Shown here piece by piece: positions 25,569-36,554 of a stretch of 64,000 nt of DNA. The stretch's first letter is position 1; each line of letters opens with the position of its first letter. A program made the position numbers and the translations under genes. Below the pieces are notes generated by a model that made no database searches, was not told the DNA's origin, and saw only the letters and a list, made by a program, of their open reading frames with translations. The DNA lies in NCBI RefSeq assembly GCF_023806635.1, contig NZ_JAMTDQ010000023.1, forward strand, positions 87,724 through 151,723, in the 5' to 3' direction. The stretch comes from Accumulibacter sp. (GTDB taxonomy: Bacteria > Pseudomonadota > Gammaproteobacteria > Burkholderiales > Rhodocyclaceae).

Positions 25569-27098
25569 ATGCCCCGACCCTTCCGCCTGACGACACCCGC
25601 CCTGGCTTGCGCCATCCTGCTGCCCGTGGTCAGCGTTCCTGCGCTGGCCGCACCGACGCTGAACAGCAGGGCCTGGACCTATGCACACGACCCCGCCAAT
25701 GGCTACCTGTCCGAGATCGTCTCTTTCGATAGCGCCAGCCAGACCCTGTGGGTGGCCGGCGTCAGTGGTGTGGACGTGCTGAACGCCCGCACCGGTTCGC
25801 TGGTGCAGCGCATCGACACCCGCGCCTACGGCAGCATCAACAGCGTGGCGATACACGGAGGCATTGCGGCCATGGCTTTTGAGGCATCGGTGCGCACCGA
25901 TCCGGGCAATGTCCGCCTGTTCGACACCGCCACGCGCAGCCTTCTGGCCGGCACGAATACCTTTGCCGTCGGCGCTTTGCCCGACATGCTGACCTTCACG
26001 CCCGATGGCAGCAGGCTCCTGGTCGCCAACGAGGGGACGCCCAGTACCTACGGTGCCCTTGCTTCGGTGCCGGGTGTCTTCCCACGCACGTATGGACCAG
26101 CCGCGCTGGACCCGGCGGGCAGCGTCAGCATCATCGACATGGCCAGCCGCAGCGTCAGCGCAACGGCCACGCTGACCGGCGTGGCGACCGCAGGTACGCA
26201 CATTCGCTCGAACACGGGCATGGACTTCGAGCCGGAGTACATCGCCATCAATGCCGCCGGGACGAAGGCCTACGTCTCGCTGCAGGAGGCCAACGCCATG
26301 GGCGTGCTGGACATCCAGAGCGGGTCCTTCGCACGGATCGTCGGCCTCGGCGTGAAGGACTTCAGCCTGCCGGGAAACCGCATCGATCCCCTGAACGACG
26401 GCACACCGAGCCTGATCAACGTCAACGTCAAGGGTCTCTACCAACCCGATGCCATGGCCACCTTCGAACGCGGTGGCCAGACATTCGTGGTGATGGCCAA
26501 CGAAGGCGATTACCGCGAAGACGATGGCGATCGCTCGAACGCCAGCTCGGCAGGCCTGAATGCCGCGCCACCACTGAACGCACTGCGCGTGTCGAACACC
26601 GACTCGTCAGCTGGGAACCTGTTCACTGCCGGCGCGCGTTCGTTCTCGATTCGCGACGTCAACGGCACGCTGGTCTACGACAGTGGCGAGATCCTCGACC
26701 GGGAAGCCATCGCCGCCGGCATCTATGACGACGGTCGCAGTCGTGACAAGGGCGTCGAGCCCGAAGGCGTGGAGTTGATGGAGATCAACGGCCGCATCTT
26801 CGCCTTCATCGGTCTGGAACGTACGCTGCAGGCGGCGATTGCTGCGTTCGACATCACCGACCCGGCGAACACGAGCTTCGTCGGGCTGCTGGTCTCCAAT
26901 GGCGACCGCGCGCCCGAAGGTCTCAAGGGATATGCTCTGGACGGGCAGTATTACCTGGCCTTTTCGAATGAAGCCTCGAGCACGACTTCGGTCTTCTGGC
27001 TGGCGTCGGTGCCGGAGCCCGGCAGCCTCGCACTGGCTGGCCTGGCGCTGGTGGCGGTGGTGGGGACGCAGGTGCGGCGGGCGCGCCGGGCGGCGTGA
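25569..27098 (+). CDS. Choice-of-anchor I domain protein with PEP-CTERM sorting signal
   Basis: The 509-residue protein has an N-terminal signal peptide (ending near PALAAP), a beta-propeller-like choice-of-anchor I region (PDMLTFTPDGSRLLVANEGT, DFEPEYIAINAAGTKAYVSL, FVVMANEGDYREDD, DKGVEPEGVE), and a C-terminal tripartite PEP-CTERM signal: VPEP, a hydrophobic helix (LALAGLALVAVVG) and the basic tail RRARRAA. Exosortase should cut and process it at the inner membrane on its way to the exopolysaccharide or biofilm matrix. Choice-of-anchor I proteins resemble secreted alkaline-phosphatase- or esterase-like enzymes, but activity is unproven. GGAG precedes the ATG at 25569. No exosortase gene lies in the window. 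Confidence 0.92.
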   Translation: MPRPFRLTTPALACAILLPVVSVPALAAPTLNSRAWTYAHDPANGYLSEIVSFDSASQTLWVAGVSGVDVLNARTGSLVQRIDTRAYGSINSVAIHGGIAAMAFEASVRTDPGNVRLFDTATRSLLAGTNTFAVGALPDMLTFTPDGSRLLVANEGTPSTYGALASVPGVFPRTYGPAALDPAGSVSIIDMASRSVSATATLTGVATAGTHIRSNTGMDFEPEYIAINAAGTKAYVSLQEANAMGVLDIQSGSFARIVGLGVKDFSLPGNRIDPLNDGTPSLINVNVKGLYQPDAMATFERGGQTFVVMANEGDYREDDGDRSNASSAGLNAAPPLNALRVSNTDSSAGNLFTAGARSFSIRDVNGTLVYDSGEILDREAIAAGIYDDGRSRDKGVEPEGVELMEINGRIFAFIGLERTLQAAIAAFDITDPANTSFVGLLVSNGDRAPEGLKGYALDGQYYLAFSNEASSTTSVFWLASVPEPGSLALAGLALVAVVGTQVRRARRAA

Positions 27099-27215
27099 GC
27101 TGAAGGCAGGCCAGGGGTGGGTGCCTGCCAAACTTGATGAGCGCGCGCCGCATCCCGGGATGTGCCCGACGAGGAGGCACCGCCCGTCGCACCTCGGGAC
27201 CCTGACGCCGCCACC

Positions 27216-28742
27216 TCAACCCTGGCGGCGGCCGTAGAGCCTCACCAGTTCGGCAAGCCGCCGGGCGTGTCCGTCGGCGACCTGGTGCCAGTCGAAGCGC
27301 CATTCCCAGGATCCTTCGCTCCGGCTCGGTTCGTTCATCCGGTGTGGCGAGTCGAGGCCGAGGACGTCCTGCATCGGGATGACGCAGAGCGTCGCCACCG
27401 AAGCGCAGGCGAGGCGGATCAGTTGCCAGTGCATCTCGCTGTCGGCGTCCTCATCTACCCCCAGATAGGAGCGCACGTAGGCCTGCTCGGGATGGCCGAG
27501 CGACTCCCACCAGCCGCGCGTCGTGTCGTTGTCGTGCGTGCCGGTGTAGACGACCGTATCGGCTTCGTAGTTGTGCGGCAGATAGGGGTTGCGGGGATCG
27601 CCGTCGAAGGCGAACTGCAGGATGCGCATTCCCGGCAGGCCGATCGCCTGTCGCAGGGCATTCACCTCCGGCGTGATGATCCCGAGGTCTTCGGCGATGA
27701 TCGGCAGGCGGCCTTGGCTGTCGCCCAGTTCGCGGCGCATCGCGGCGAAGACCGCTTCGCCCGGGCCCGGCCGCCACTGGCCGTCGATCGCCGTCTCGGC
27801 AGCGGCGGGGATCTCCCAGAACGATTCGAAGCCGCGGAAATGATCGATGCGAACGACGTCGCACAGGGTCATCGTCTGGCGCATGCGGGCGACCCACCAG
27901 TGGTAGCCCTCGGCGGCATGCGCCGACCAGCGGTAGAGCGGATTGCCCCAGCGCTGGCCGGTGGCGCTGAAGTAGTCCGGTGGTACGCCGGCGACGACGC
28001 GCGGACGACCCTGCAGGTCGAGGTCGAAGAGGCCCGGATTCGCCCACACATCGGCGCTGTGCGCGGCGACGAAGATCGGCAGGTCGCCGACGATCGCGAT
28101 GCGATGCTCGTTGGCGTAGCGCTTGATCGCCGCCCATTGCTCGGCGAAACGCCATTGGCAGAACTTCCAGAAGGCGATCTCGTCGGCATGTTCGGCACGT
28201 GCTGCGCGCAGTGCGTCGGGGTGCCGGGCAGCGAGCGTCGCTGGCCAGTCCTGCCACATCCTGCCGTCGCCGCCGTGCGCGCGGTCGAGCGCCATGAACA
28301 GCGCGTAATCGTCGAGCCAGGGGTCGGCTGCGCTGCAGAAACGGCCAAAAGCCTTGTCCTGGGCCGCGTCGCGCCGCTCGCGGAAACGCTTCGCCGCCTT
28401 TCGCAACCGCGGCAGCCGATAGCGTCGGCAGGCGTCGTAATCGACCCGCCCGGCGGGGAAGGCCGGCAACGGCAGGAGATCGGCCTCGCTCAGCCAGCCG
28501 AGGTCGCGCAGCTGGCCGAGGTCGATCAGCAGTTCGCTGCCGGCGAAGGCCGATGGGCTGATGTAGGGCGAGTTGCCGGGTCCCACGCTGCCGAGTGGCA
28601 GTACCTGCCAGAGCGTCTGGCCGGCGCTGCGCAGCCAGTCGACGAAATGGTAGGCTGGCGGGCCGAGATCGCCGCAGCCGTGGGCGCCAGGGAGTGAGGT
28701 CGGGTGCAGGAGGATGCCGTTGCGGCGGGGAAGGGATGTCAT
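27216..28742 (-). CDS. malQ: 4-alpha-glucanotransferase (amylomaltase)
   Basis: A 508-residue GH77 enzyme that transfers maltosyl or longer alpha-1,4-glucan segments. Signature sequences are RRNGILLHPTSLPG, GNSPYISPSAFAG, DVVRIDHFRGFESFWEIP with the nucleophile Asp, IIAEDLGIIT with the acid/base Glu, and TGTHDNDTTRGWW. The ATG at 28742 has AAGGA upstream; the frame stays open for 24 more codons without family sequence. It would act in glycogen or maltodextrin metabolism, a central storage pathway in polyphosphate-accumulating organisms. It is divergent from the giant helicase. Confidence 0.96.
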   Translation of the reverse strand: MTSLPRRNGILLHPTSLPGAHGCGDLGPPAYHFVDWLRSAGQTLWQVLPLGSVGPGNSPYISPSAFAGSELLIDLGQLRDLGWLSEADLLPLPAFPAGRVDYDACRRYRLPRLRKAAKRFRERRDAAQDKAFGRFCSAADPWLDDYALFMALDRAHGGDGRMWQDWPATLAARHPDALRAARAEHADEIAFWKFCQWRFAEQWAAIKRYANEHRIAIVGDLPIFVAAHSADVWANPGLFDLDLQGRPRVVAGVPPDYFSATGQRWGNPLYRWSAHAAEGYHWWVARMRQTMTLCDVVRIDHFRGFESFWEIPAAAETAIDGQWRPGPGEAVFAAMRRELGDSQGRLPIIAEDLGIITPEVNALRQAIGLPGMRILQFAFDGDPRNPYLPHNYEADTVVYTGTHDNDTTRGWWESLGHPEQAYVRSYLGVDEDADSEMHWQLIRLACASVATLCVIPMQDVLGLDSPHRMNEPSRSEGSWEWRFDWHQVADGHARRLAELVRLYGRRQG

Positions 28743-28862
28743 GCCGGTCCTTGTCGGTGTCGTCGGTCGGTGCCCGCGGTCGGGGCGTTGAGGTGCCGTA
28801 ATGCTAACCTGCAACGGCCTGCGCGGTCACCGTCGGCGTTGCCGGCGGTTATCATCGCGTCC

Positions 28863-31800
28863 ATGAGCGATGCTTCTCCACGGGGCAGCAGCGAACGGCC
28901 GTTCAGGCCACGCTGCCTGTCGATCGATCTGGAGGTCGGGCTGCGTAGTGGGCGCATCCGGCAACTGGCTGCAGTGCGCGGCGACAGCGGCGAGCGGTTG
29001 CACTGCCGCGTCGGCGATCTGGCAGCGGCGCTCGCCCGTCTCGATGCACTGGCCAGCGGTTGCAGCTTCGTCCTCGGGCACAATCTGCTCGCCTTCGACC
29101 GCCCGCATCTGGCCGCGGTCGCGCCGCGACTGCGACTCCTCGAACTGCCGGTCGTCGACACGCTGTGGCTGAATCCGTTGGCCTTTCCACGCCACCCGTA
29201 TCACCACCTCGTCAAGCACTACCAGGACGGCGGGCTCAGGCGTGCACAGCTGAACGACCCGCTGCTCGATGCACAGCTGGCCCTCGATCTGTTCCGCGAT
29301 CAGATGCTCGCGCTGCAGCAGCGGCAGCGCGAGGAACCCGACCTGATGCTCGCCTGGCACTGGCTGACGACCTCGGGGCAATCGTCGGCGGCGGTCCACA
29401 GCCTGTTCGCGACGCTCCGCCGGCGACCGCGCCCGGACGACACCGAGGCGCGACAGGCGATCTCCCGCCTGCTCGCCGGCCGGGGCTGTGCGCAGCATGC
29501 CCTGGAAGTCGTGGACGCGGCCGCGGCGAGTGGCTGGTCGCTGGCCTACGCGCTCGCCTGGCTGTCGGTCGCCGGCGGCAATTCGGTCTTGCCGCCTTGG
29601 GTGCGCCACCAGTTCCCCGCTGCCGGCCAGCTCATCGGGCATCTGCGCGATGTCGACTGTGCCCGGGCCGACTGCTGCTGGTGCCGCGAACACCACGACG
29701 CACGGCGGGAACTTCGGCGCTGGTTTGGCTTTGCCGATTTCCGGGCGGAACCGGCTGCGGCCGACGGGGATTCGTTGCAGCAGCGCATCGTCGAGGCGGC
29801 GCTGCGTGGCGAGCACCTGCTGGCGATCCTGCCGACCGGTAGCGGCAAGTCCCTGTGCTACCAGATTCCGGCGCTGTCGCGCTTCACCCGGATCGGTGCA
29901 CTGAGCGTCGTGATCTCGCCGCTGGTGGCGCTGATGGCCGACCAGGTGGCCGGCTTGCGCAGCCGTGGCATCGATGCCTGTGTCGCCATCAACGGCCTGC
30001 TGTCGATGCCCGAGCGGGCCGACGCGCTCGATCGCGTGCGCCTCGGCGATGTCGGCATCGTCATCGTCTCGCCCGAACAGCTGCGCAGCCCGATGCTGCG
30101 CAAGGTGCTGGCGCAACGGGAGATCGGCGCCTGGATTCTCGACGAGGCGCACTGCCTGTCGAAGTGGGGCCACGACTTCCGGCCCGACTACCGCTACGTC
30201 GCGCGCTTCATCCGCGAGCAGGCCGGCGATGCGCCGGTGCCGCCGGTGATGTGCCTGACGGCAACCGCCAAGCCCGACGTGGTCGCCGACATCGTTGCCC
30301 ACTTCACCGACCGGGTCGGCATCGATCTGCGTCTGTTCGACGGCGGCGCGAGTCGCCACAACCTCGACTTCGCGGTGCTGCCGACGACGCCGGCCGCGAA
30401 GCTGGCGCACATCCATGAGCTGCTGGCCGCCGAGTTGCCCGCCGACGGATCGGGTGGCGCCATCGTCTATTGCGCGACGCGTGGCAACAGCGAGGAAGTG
30501 GCTGCCTTCCTGCGACAGAAGGGGATGGCGGCGGCCCATTTCCATGCCCGGCTGCCGCCCGAAAGCAGGAAGAACGTCCAGGAGGCGTTCATCCGCGGCG
30601 ATCTGCGGGTGATCGCCGCGACCAACGCCTTCGGCATGGGCATCGACAAGCCGGACGTGCGCCTGGTGGTGCACGCCGACATTCCGGGATCGCTCGAGAA
30701 CTACCTGCAGGAGGCGGGCCGCGCCGGCCGCGATCAGCAGGCGGCGCGCTGCGTCCTCCTGTACGCGACGGAGGACGTCGAGCGGCAGTTCGGCATGTCG
30801 GCGCGCTCGCGGCTGAGCCGCCGGGAAATCCAGGCGATCCTGCGCGCCCTGCGGCAGCTCGATCGTCGCCAGCGCCGGGGTGGGGAAGTCGTTGCCACCG
30901 CCGGCGAGATCCTGGCCGAGGAAGACGAGGGCGAGTTCGAGCGTGACGCCACGACCGACGACACGCGCGTCCGCACGGCGGTCTGCTGGCTCGAGGAAGC
31001 GCAGCTGCTGACGCGCGAGGAGAACCGGGTGCAGGTCTTCCCGTCGTCGCTGCGCGTTGCCTCGCTCGAGCAGGCGCGGCAGCGGCTGGCACGCGTCAGG
31101 CTGCAGGCCGAATATCAGCGACAGTTGCTGGCGCTGGTCGAGGCGCTGATCGGCGCGCCGCCGGACGAGGGATTGTCGACCGACGAACTGATGGCCGTCA
31201 GCGGTCTCGCCCCGGAACGGCTGCGGGCTGCCCTGTACGATCTCGAGCGGCTGGGGATCGCGAGCAACGACACTGCCCTGACCGCCTACCTGCAGGTCGG
31301 CGTCGACAACCCGTCTGCGCAACGACTGGCCAGCGCCGCGCAGCTCGAGAAGGCGCTGATCGACCTGTTGCGCGAGCAGGCGCCCGATCTCGCGCGCGGC
31401 GAATCGTCGCTGCTCCACCTGCGACGCCTGAGCCAGCGCCTGCAGGATGATGGCCATCGGCAGGCGCTGCCGGCGAGGCTGCGGCAACTGCTGGGGAGCC
31501 TCGCCGCAGACGGTCGCGGCGACGAGGGCGGTGTCGGCAGCCTCGCGATGCGGCGAATCGATGCCGAAACGGTGACGATCGTCCTGCAGCGCGACTGGTC
31601 GGCGCTGGCGCGAACGGCCGAGCTTCGCCGCGCCGCTGCCACCCACCTGCTCGACCATCTGCTGGCCTGCCTGGCGCCAGGCTCGCGTGGTGCCGACCTG
31701 CTCGCCGAGACGACGCTCGGCAGGCTGCTCGCAGCCATCGAGGGCGACCTGCTGCTCAAGGCGGAGGTCAGGGAGTGTGCCCGCCTGCTCGACCGGGCTC

Positions 31801-34028
31801 TGCTCTGGCTGCACGAGCAGGAGGTGATCCGTCTCAACAAGGGGCTGGCGGTCTTCCGGCCGGCGATGACCATCCGCCTCGATGCGGACTGGAAACGCCG
31901 GTTCCGGCAGCCGGATTTCGCGCCGCTGCAGCTGCACTACGCAGAACAGGTGCTGCAGATCCACGTCATGGCGGAGTACGTGCAGCGCGGACTGCGGGCG
32001 ATGGCCGATGCGCTGCAGCTGACGCTGGATTACTTCCGGCTGTCGCGGGCCGAGTTCATGCAGCGCTGGCTGCCCGCACGGCAGCAGGAGGTGGCGCGGC
32101 AGACGACGCCGCAGTCGTGGCGACAGATCGTCGAGGTCCTGGCGAATCCGGAGCAGCAGGCGATCGTCGCCGACGACCGCGAAAGCGGTAATGTGCTCGT
32201 TCTCGCCGGACCGGGTTCGGGCAAGACGCGCGTCGTCGTCCATCGCATCGCCTATCTGCTGCGGGTGCGCCGCGAGAATCCGCGCGGCATTCTGGCGTTG
32301 GCCTACAATCGCCACGCCGCGGTGCAGATTCGCCAGCGGCTGGCGGCACTGGTCGGTGACGACGGGCGGGCGGTCAGCGTCCTGACCTGCGATGCCCTGG
32401 CGATGCGGCTGGTCGGCGCCAGCTTCGCCGGGCGCGAACGGCAGCTGGCCGACGGCGGTCTGGAGGCTGCGTTGCAGACCATCCGGCGACGCGCCGTCGC
32501 CCTGCTGCGCGGCGACGAAGGGCCGCCCGAGGACGCCGACGAGCAGCGCGAGCGACTGCTGCGCGGCCTGCGCTGGATCCTGGTGGACGAGTACCAGGAC
32601 ATCGGTCCGCAGCAGTATGAGCTGATCGCCGCGCTGGCGGGGCGCAACCTGGCCGCCGCGGATGCTCGGCTGAACCTCTTCGCCGTCGGCGACGACGATC
32701 AGAACATCTACGCCTTCAGTGGCGCATCGGTCGAGTTCATCCGCCGCTTCGCGGCCGACTACGGCGCCCGGACGCTGCATCTGGTGGACAACTACCGCTC
32801 GACGGCACACCTGATCGAAATCGCCAACCAGGTGATCGCGCCAGCGGCGCAGCGCATGAAGGCTGCCCAACCGATCCGCATCGACGCTGCGCGCCGGCAA
32901 CTGCCGCCGGGCGGCGAGTGGGCGCGGATCGACGCCGTGGCGCAGGGTCGCGTGCAGATCCTGCCGGCGGGCCAGGGCGCGCGAACGCAGGCGCTGGCGG
33001 TGATCGGCGAACTGCAGCGCCTGGCCGACCTGACGGCCGCATGGGACTGGGCACGCTGCGCCGTGATCGCGCGCGAGTGGCAATGGCTGGAACCGGTGCG
33101 CAGCCACTGCGAGCGGCAGGGCCTGCCGGTCCAGGTCGCGCGTGAGGAGGGCCTGCACTTCTGGCGGCAACGGGAAACGCAACAATTGCTCGACTGGCTG
33201 CACGATGCCGGTTCGCTCGTCACTGGGCGAACGATCGCTGGTTGGGTTGCCGGGCAGGCGTCGACATCGGCCTGGGAGATGCTCACTGAAGCGGTTGCCG
33301 AATACCGCGCTGAAACCGGTGATGCCGAGCTGCCGCGGCAGCATTTCATCGAGTGGCTGGTCGACTGGGGCCGTGAAGCCCGGCGTCGGCAGAGCGGGTT
33401 GTTGTTGCTCACGGCGCACCGGGCGAAGGGACTCGAGTTCGATCATGTCGCGGTCCTCGATGGCGGCTGGGGACCAGGCAGCCGGCACGATGCTCCGGTG
33501 GACGCCGACGCCGAACGGCGCCTGTACTACGTGGCGATGACCCGCGCGCGGCAGACGCTGCTGCTGGCGCAGTTCGCCCGGCGTGTGCCACTGCTCGACG
33601 CACTGCCCGCGTCCGCCGCCCTGCTGCGCCGACTGCCTGTGGCGCTGCCGGCGCCGCCGGCCGAGCTGTCCTGGCAGTACCGGCAGCTCCACCCTGGCGA
33701 GGTGGACATTGGCTTTGCCGGGCGCCGGGCAGCGGGCCATCCGGTGCAGCGAGCCATCGCCGCGCTGCAACCGGGAGACCCGCTGCACCTGCGCCACGAG
33801 GGCCGGCGCTGGCTGCTGCTGGACATGAAGGACCGGCTGGTCGGCCGTCTCGCCGCCAGCTACGCGCCGCCGGTCGGGATGAAGTGCGTCGCCGCGCGCG
33901 TTGCGGCGATCGTGGTCCGCTGGCGAAGAGATGACCACTCGACCGAGCACGCGCACCGGATCCGCTGCGAACGCTGGGAGATCGTCCTGCCGGAGCTGGT
34001 GTTCGCCCCGGCGCACAGCGGCGCATAG
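28863..34028 (+). CDS. DEDD exonuclease-RecQ helicase-UvrD helicase fusion
   Basis: A 1721-residue, three-part DNA-processing protein. Residues about 15-150 form a DnaQ-like 3'-5' exonuclease with acidic residues in SIDLE (Asp22, Glu24), [11 protein letters not shown] (Asp79) and [11 protein letters not shown] (Asp136). Next is a RecQ (SF2) helicase: Walker [17 protein letters not shown] (Lys329), [17 protein letters not shown] (DEAH at 427-430), [10 protein letters not shown] and QEAGRAGRD. After a helical linker of about 350 residues comes a UvrD/PcrA-like (SF1A) helicase: [19 protein letters not shown] (Lys1121), VDEYQD (1242-1246), [29 protein letters not shown] and [10 protein letters not shown]. 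All motifs look intact. The frame opens at 28704; the ATG at 28863 begins conserved sequence. It probably acts in replication or repair of branched DNA. Confidence 0.93.
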   Translation: MSDASPRGSSERPFRPRCLSIDLEVGLRSGRIRQLAAVRGDSGERLHCRVGDLAAALARLDALASGCSFVLGHNLLAFDRPHLAAVAPRLRLLELPVVDTLWLNPLAFPRHPYHHLVKHYQDGGLRRAQLNDPLLDAQLALDLFRDQMLALQQRQREEPDLMLAWHWLTTSGQSSAAVHSLFATLRRRPRPDDTEARQAISRLLAGRGCAQHALEVVDAAAASGWSLAYALAWLSVAGGNSVLPPWVRHQFPAAGQLIGHLRDVDCARADCCWCREHHDARRELRRWFGFADFRAEPAAADGDSLQQRIVEAALRGEHLLAILPTGSGKSLCYQIPALSRFTRIGALSVVISPLVALMADQVAGLRSRGIDACVAINGLLSMPERADALDRVRLGDVGIVIVSPEQLRSPMLRKVLAQREIGAWILDEAHCLSKWGHDFRPDYRYVARFIREQAGDAPVPPVMCLTATAKPDVVADIVAHFTDRVGIDLRLFDGGASRHNLDFAVLPTTPAAKLAHIHELLAAELPADGSGGAIVYCATRGNSEEVAAFLRQKGMAAAHFHARLPPESRKNVQEAFIRGDLRVIAATNAFGMGIDKPDVRLVVHADIPGSLENYLQEAGRAGRDQQAARCVLLYATEDVERQFGMSARSRLSRREIQAILRALRQLDRRQRRGGEVVATAGEILAEEDEGEFERDATTDDTRVRTAVCWLEEAQLLTREENRVQVFPSSLRVASLEQARQRLARVRLQAEYQRQLLALVEALIGAPPDEGLSTDELMAVSGLAPERLRAALYDLERLGIASNDTALTAYLQVGVDNPSAQRLASAAQLEKALIDLLREQAPDLARGESSLLHLRRLSQRLQDDGHRQALPARLRQLLGSLAADGRGDEGGVGSLAMRRIDAETVTIVLQRDWSALARTAELRRAAATHLLDHLLACLAPGSRGADLLAETTLGRLLAAIEGDLLLKAEVRECARLLDRALLWLHEQEVIRLNKGLAVFRPAMTIRLDADWKRRFRQPDFAPLQLHYAEQVLQIHVMAEYVQRGLRAMADALQLTLDYFRLSRAEFMQRWLPARQQEVARQTTPQSWRQIVEVLANPEQQAIVADDRESGNVLVLAGPGSGKTRVVVHRIAYLLRVRRENPRGILALAYNRHAAVQIRQRLAALVGDDGRAVSVLTCDALAMRLVGASFAGRERQLADGGLEAALQTIRRRAVALLRGDEGPPEDADEQRERLLRGLRWILVDEYQDIGPQQYELIAALAGRNLAAADARLNLFAVGDDDQNIYAFSGASVEFIRRFAADYGARTLHLVDNYRSTAHLIEIANQVIAPAAQRMKAAQPIRIDAARRQLPPGGEWARIDAVAQGRVQILPAGQGARTQALAVIGELQRLADLTAAWDWARCAVIAREWQWLEPVRSHCERQGLPVQVAREEGLHFWRQRETQQLLDWLHDAGSLVTGRTIAGWVAGQASTSAWEMLTEAVAEYRAETGDAELPRQHFIEWLVDWGREARRRQSGLLLLTAHRAKGLEFDHVAVLDGGWGPGSRHDAPVDADAERRLYYVAMTRARQTLLLAQFARRVPLLDALPASAALLRRLPVALPAPPAELSWQYRQLHPGEVDIGFAGRRAAGHPVQRAIAALQPGDPLHLRHEGRRWLLLDMKDRLVGRLAASYAPPVGMKCVAARVAAIVVRWRRDDHSTEHAHRIRCERWEIVLPELVFAPAHSGA

Positions 34029-34097
34029 TCTGGTCCATTTCACCGAAGAGAATCGCCTTTCGCATTGCGGAAGACGTCGGCTAAGCAGCTGTTTCGG

Positions 34098-34133
34098 TTT
34101 GCAAAAAAATATATCTTATGTCTTATATAAGAC
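34098..34133. promoter_or_regulatory. Two palindromic operator candidates upstream of aceA
   Basis: In an AT-rich patch unlike the surrounding DNA, TTTGCAAA (34098-34105) is an 8-base palindrome and GTCTTATATAAGAC (34120-34133) a 14-base perfect palindrome ending two bases before the -35 box of aceA. The TTTGC/GCAAA pattern recalls binding sites of RamB/ScfR-type regulators of acetate and short-chain acyl-CoA metabolism, but the regulator here is not known. Confidence 0.5.
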
Positions 34134-34135
34134 TG

Positions 34136-34164
34136 TTGCCGTCGTGGCAAAAGATCTCTATACT
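34136..34164 (+). promoter_or_regulatory. Sigma-70 promoter of aceA
   Basis: TTGCCG (34136-34141), a 17-base spacer and TATACT (34159-34164) form a good sigma-70 promoter. Transcription would start near 34171, giving a leader of about 100 bases before the aceA ATG at 34270. Confidence 0.65.
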
Positions 34165-34269
34165 TCTCCCCATTGGCCGCCCCCGCTTTGGCATGCAACG
34201 GTTCCCCAGCCAGGCCGCGGGCGTCGCCATAGCCCCCTCTGCACTTGCCAATTTTTCGTGAGGACAATC

Positions 34270-35568
34270 ATGAGCACTAGAGAGCAACAGATCGCCGAAC
34301 TCGAGAAGGACTGGGCCGAGAACCCCCGCTGGAAGGGAATCAAGCGGGGCTATTCGGCGGCCGATGTCGTCCGCCTGCGCGGCTCGTTCCCGATCGAGTA
34401 CACGGTCGCCCGGCGCGGCGCGGAGAAGCTCTGGAAGCTGGTCAATAGCGAACCCTATGTCAACTGCCTCGGCGCGCTGACCGGCGGTCAGGCGATGCAA
34501 CAGGTCAAGGCGGGAGTCAAGGCGATCTACCTGTCGGGCTGGCAGGTTGCCGCCGACAACAACTCCTACGCCGCGATGTATCCCGACCAGTCGCTGTACC
34601 CGGTCGACTCGGTACCGAAGGTCGTCGAGCGCATCAACAACTCCTTCCGCCGCGCCGATGAAATCCAGTTCTCGAAAGGCGTGAACCCCGGCGACAACGG
34701 CTACATCGATTACTTCGCACCGATCGTGGCGGACGCCGAGGCCGGTTTCGGCGGCGTGCTGAACGCGTTCGAACTGATGAAGGCGATGATCCGGGCCGGC
34801 GCGGGCGGGGTGCACTGGGAAGACCAGCTGGCGTCGGTCAAGAAATGCGGCCACATGGGTGGCAAGGTGTTGGTGCCGACGCAGGAAGCCGTGCAGAAGC
34901 TGATCGCCGCCCGTTTCGCCGCCGACGTCTGCGGTGTGCCGACGCTGGTGATCGCGCGTACCGATGCCGAGGCGGCCGACCTGCTGACTTCAGACTGTGA
35001 CGAGAACGACCGGCCCTTCGTCACCGGCGAGCGCACCTCGGAAGGATTCTACAAGACCCGCAAGGGTCTGCAGCAGGCGATCTCGCGTGCCGTCGCCTAT
35101 GCCGAATACGCCGACCTCGTGTGGTGCGAGACCGGTACCCCGGATCTCGAGTTCGCCCGCCAGTTCGCCGAGGCGGTGCGCGGCAAGCACCCGGGCAAGC
35201 TGCTGGCGTACAACTGCTCGCCGTCGTTCAACTGGAAGAAGAACCTCGACGACGCGACGATCGCCAAGTTCCAGCGCGAACTCGGCGCGATGGGCTACAA
35301 GTACCAGTTCATCACCCTCGCCGGCATCCACAACATGTGGTACCACATGTTCGACCTGGCGCAGGACTATGTCGCGCGCGGCATGACGGCCTACGTCGAG
35401 AAGGTGCAGGAACCCGAGTTCGCTGCCCGTGACCGCGGCTATACCTTCGTCTCGCACCAGCAGGAGGTGGGTACCGGTTACTTCGACGAGGTGACGACGG
35501 TCATCCAGGGTGGCACTTCGTCGGTCACGGCACTGACCGGATCGACCGAGGAAGAGCAGTTCCACTAG
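34270..35568 (+). CDS. aceA: Isocitrate lyase
   Basis: The 432-residue enzyme splits isocitrate to glyoxylate and succinate, the first step of the glyoxylate shunt. It holds the family signature KKCGHMGGK with the catalytic Cys, [29 protein letters not shown] and [16 protein letters not shown]. The ATG at 34270 has GTGAGG upstream, and a strong promoter lies about 100 bases away. The frame is open further upstream from 33901 through the end of the helicase gene, but that part is not coding for aceA. The shunt matters for growth on acetate and polyhydroxyalkanoate turnover. Malate synthase is not in the window. Confidence 0.97.
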   Translation: MSTREQQIAELEKDWAENPRWKGIKRGYSAADVVRLRGSFPIEYTVARRGAEKLWKLVNSEPYVNCLGALTGGQAMQQVKAGVKAIYLSGWQVAADNNSYAAMYPDQSLYPVDSVPKVVERINNSFRRADEIQFSKGVNPGDNGYIDYFAPIVADAEAGFGGVLNAFELMKAMIRAGAGGVHWEDQLASVKKCGHMGGKVLVPTQEAVQKLIAARFAADVCGVPTLVIARTDAEAADLLTSDCDENDRPFVTGERTSEGFYKTRKGLQQAISRAVAYAEYADLVWCETGTPDLEFARQFAEAVRGKHPGKLLAYNCSPSFNWKKNLDDATIAKFQRELGAMGYKYQFITLAGIHNMWYHMFDLAQDYVARGMTAYVEKVQEPEFAARDRGYTFVSHQQEVGTGYFDEVTTVIQGGTSSVTALTGSTEEEQFH

Positions 35569-35906
35569 GTCGCTGGCGAAGCCTGCAGCGACCGGGTGCC
35601 CGTGCCCGATCGCCGCACGCCACCCGATGGCCGAAGCCGCGCCGCGAGCGCGGCTTTTTTTGTCTTCTGCCAGCGCGGGCGTCGGCAGGCGACTCCGTCC
35701 GGCGCAGAGTCTCGGCCGCATCTGCTGCGGTGCAGCAATCAAGCCTTGTGGTGCCAATCAGACGGAACTGCCGCGAAAGCATCACTTCGCTGCCGCTGGA
35801 CTTGAGCGGGCAACGGCGCGCGCGCTATCATCGCCCGGTTTCGCTGCCGGATCGCTGAGCGGCAGCGGACGCTCCATTTTCCCTGATCGTTCGCCGGGAG
35901 ACCCGT
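35569..35906. other. Region between aceA and the GDT1-type gene
   Basis: A 338-base gap holding the aceA terminator (35635-35661). I looked for the manganese yybP-ykoY riboswitch, which often precedes UPF0016 genes, and did not recognise its conserved loops. A promoter for the downstream gene must lie here, but no clear hexamers are seen. Confidence 0.4.
35635..35661 (+). terminator. Rho-independent terminator of aceA
   Basis: AGCCGCGC (35635-35642) and GCGCGGCT (35648-35655) form a perfect 8-bp stem with a 5-base loop, followed by a run of T residues. It lies 66 bases past the aceA stop. Confidence 0.85.
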
Positions 35907-36554
35907 TTGGAAGACGCGACAGGCCTGCTGCACCACCTCTCCTCACTCTTTGGCGGCGGCAGTGTCATCGAGATTTCGGCTGCCGCAGCAACCAGCTTCG
36001 CGCTCATCGCTGCGGCCGAGATCGGTGACAAGAGCCAGCTGGTCTGCATGACCCTGGCCTCGCGGCATCGGCCGCTGCCGGTGATGCTCGGTGCCCTGGC
36101 AGCATTCTCGCTGCTCAATACGCTGGCCGTCGTCTTTGGCGTCGCCATCGCCAGCTGGTTGCCCGAATGGGTCGTCAGCGCCGTCGTCGCCTTGCTGTTC
36201 TTCGCCTTCGGCGTGCACGCCCTGCGCGCGCCAGCCGACGACGACGACGAGGATGTCGAGGAGAGAAGCGGTCACGGCATCTTCCTCACCACCTTCCTGC
36301 TGCTGACGGTGGCGGAGTTCGGCGACAAGACACAACTCGCCGTCGTCGCGATGAGCAGCACGCACGTACCGGCTGGCGTCTGGCTCGGGGCGACGCTCGC
36401 GTTGGTGACGACTTCGGCGCTCGGAGTCCTTGCCGGCAGGACGATCCTGCAGAAGATTCCGCTGCAGTTGTTGCACCGCATCAGCGGCGCCTTCTTCGTC
36501 GCCCTGGCGGTGTTCGCCGCCCATCAGGCGTACTCGGCATTCATCGCCGGCTAG
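35907..36554 (+). CDS. UPF0016/GDT1 family cation transporter
   Basis: A 215-residue inner-membrane protein made of two homologous three-helix halves. Each carries the family's metal-binding motif: AEIGDKSQL in the first half and AEFGDKTQL in the second. GDT1/TMEM165 proteins exchange Mn2+ or Ca2+ for protons; bacterial members (MneA type) export manganese. An acidic loop of eight consecutive Asp/Glu residues (DDDDEDVEE region) joins the halves. The start is a TTG at 35907 with GGGAG upstream; no ATG in the right position is available. Confidence 0.9.
   Translation: MEDATGLLHHLSSLFGGGSVIEISAAAATSFALIAAAEIGDKSQLVCMTLASRHRPLPVMLGALAAFSLLNTLAVVFGVAIASWLPEWVVSAVVALLFFAFGVHALRAPADDDDEDVEERSGHGIFLTTFLLLTVAEFGDKTQLAVVAMSSTHVPAGVWLGATLALVTTSALGVLAGRTILQKIPLQLLHRISGAFFVALAVFAAHQAYSAFIAG

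Noticed and set aside
28827-34043. An uninterrupted 1738-codon frame on the minus strand opposite the giant helicase
   Set aside because: It mirrors the helicase gene in a GC-rich genome where antisense stops are rare. Its translation is Arg/Gln/His-rich with no domain, while the plus frame holds three enzymes with intact motifs.
35700-35906. yybP-ykoY manganese riboswitch before the GDT1-type gene
   Set aside because: The family often has one, but I could not recognise the conserved loop sequences here.
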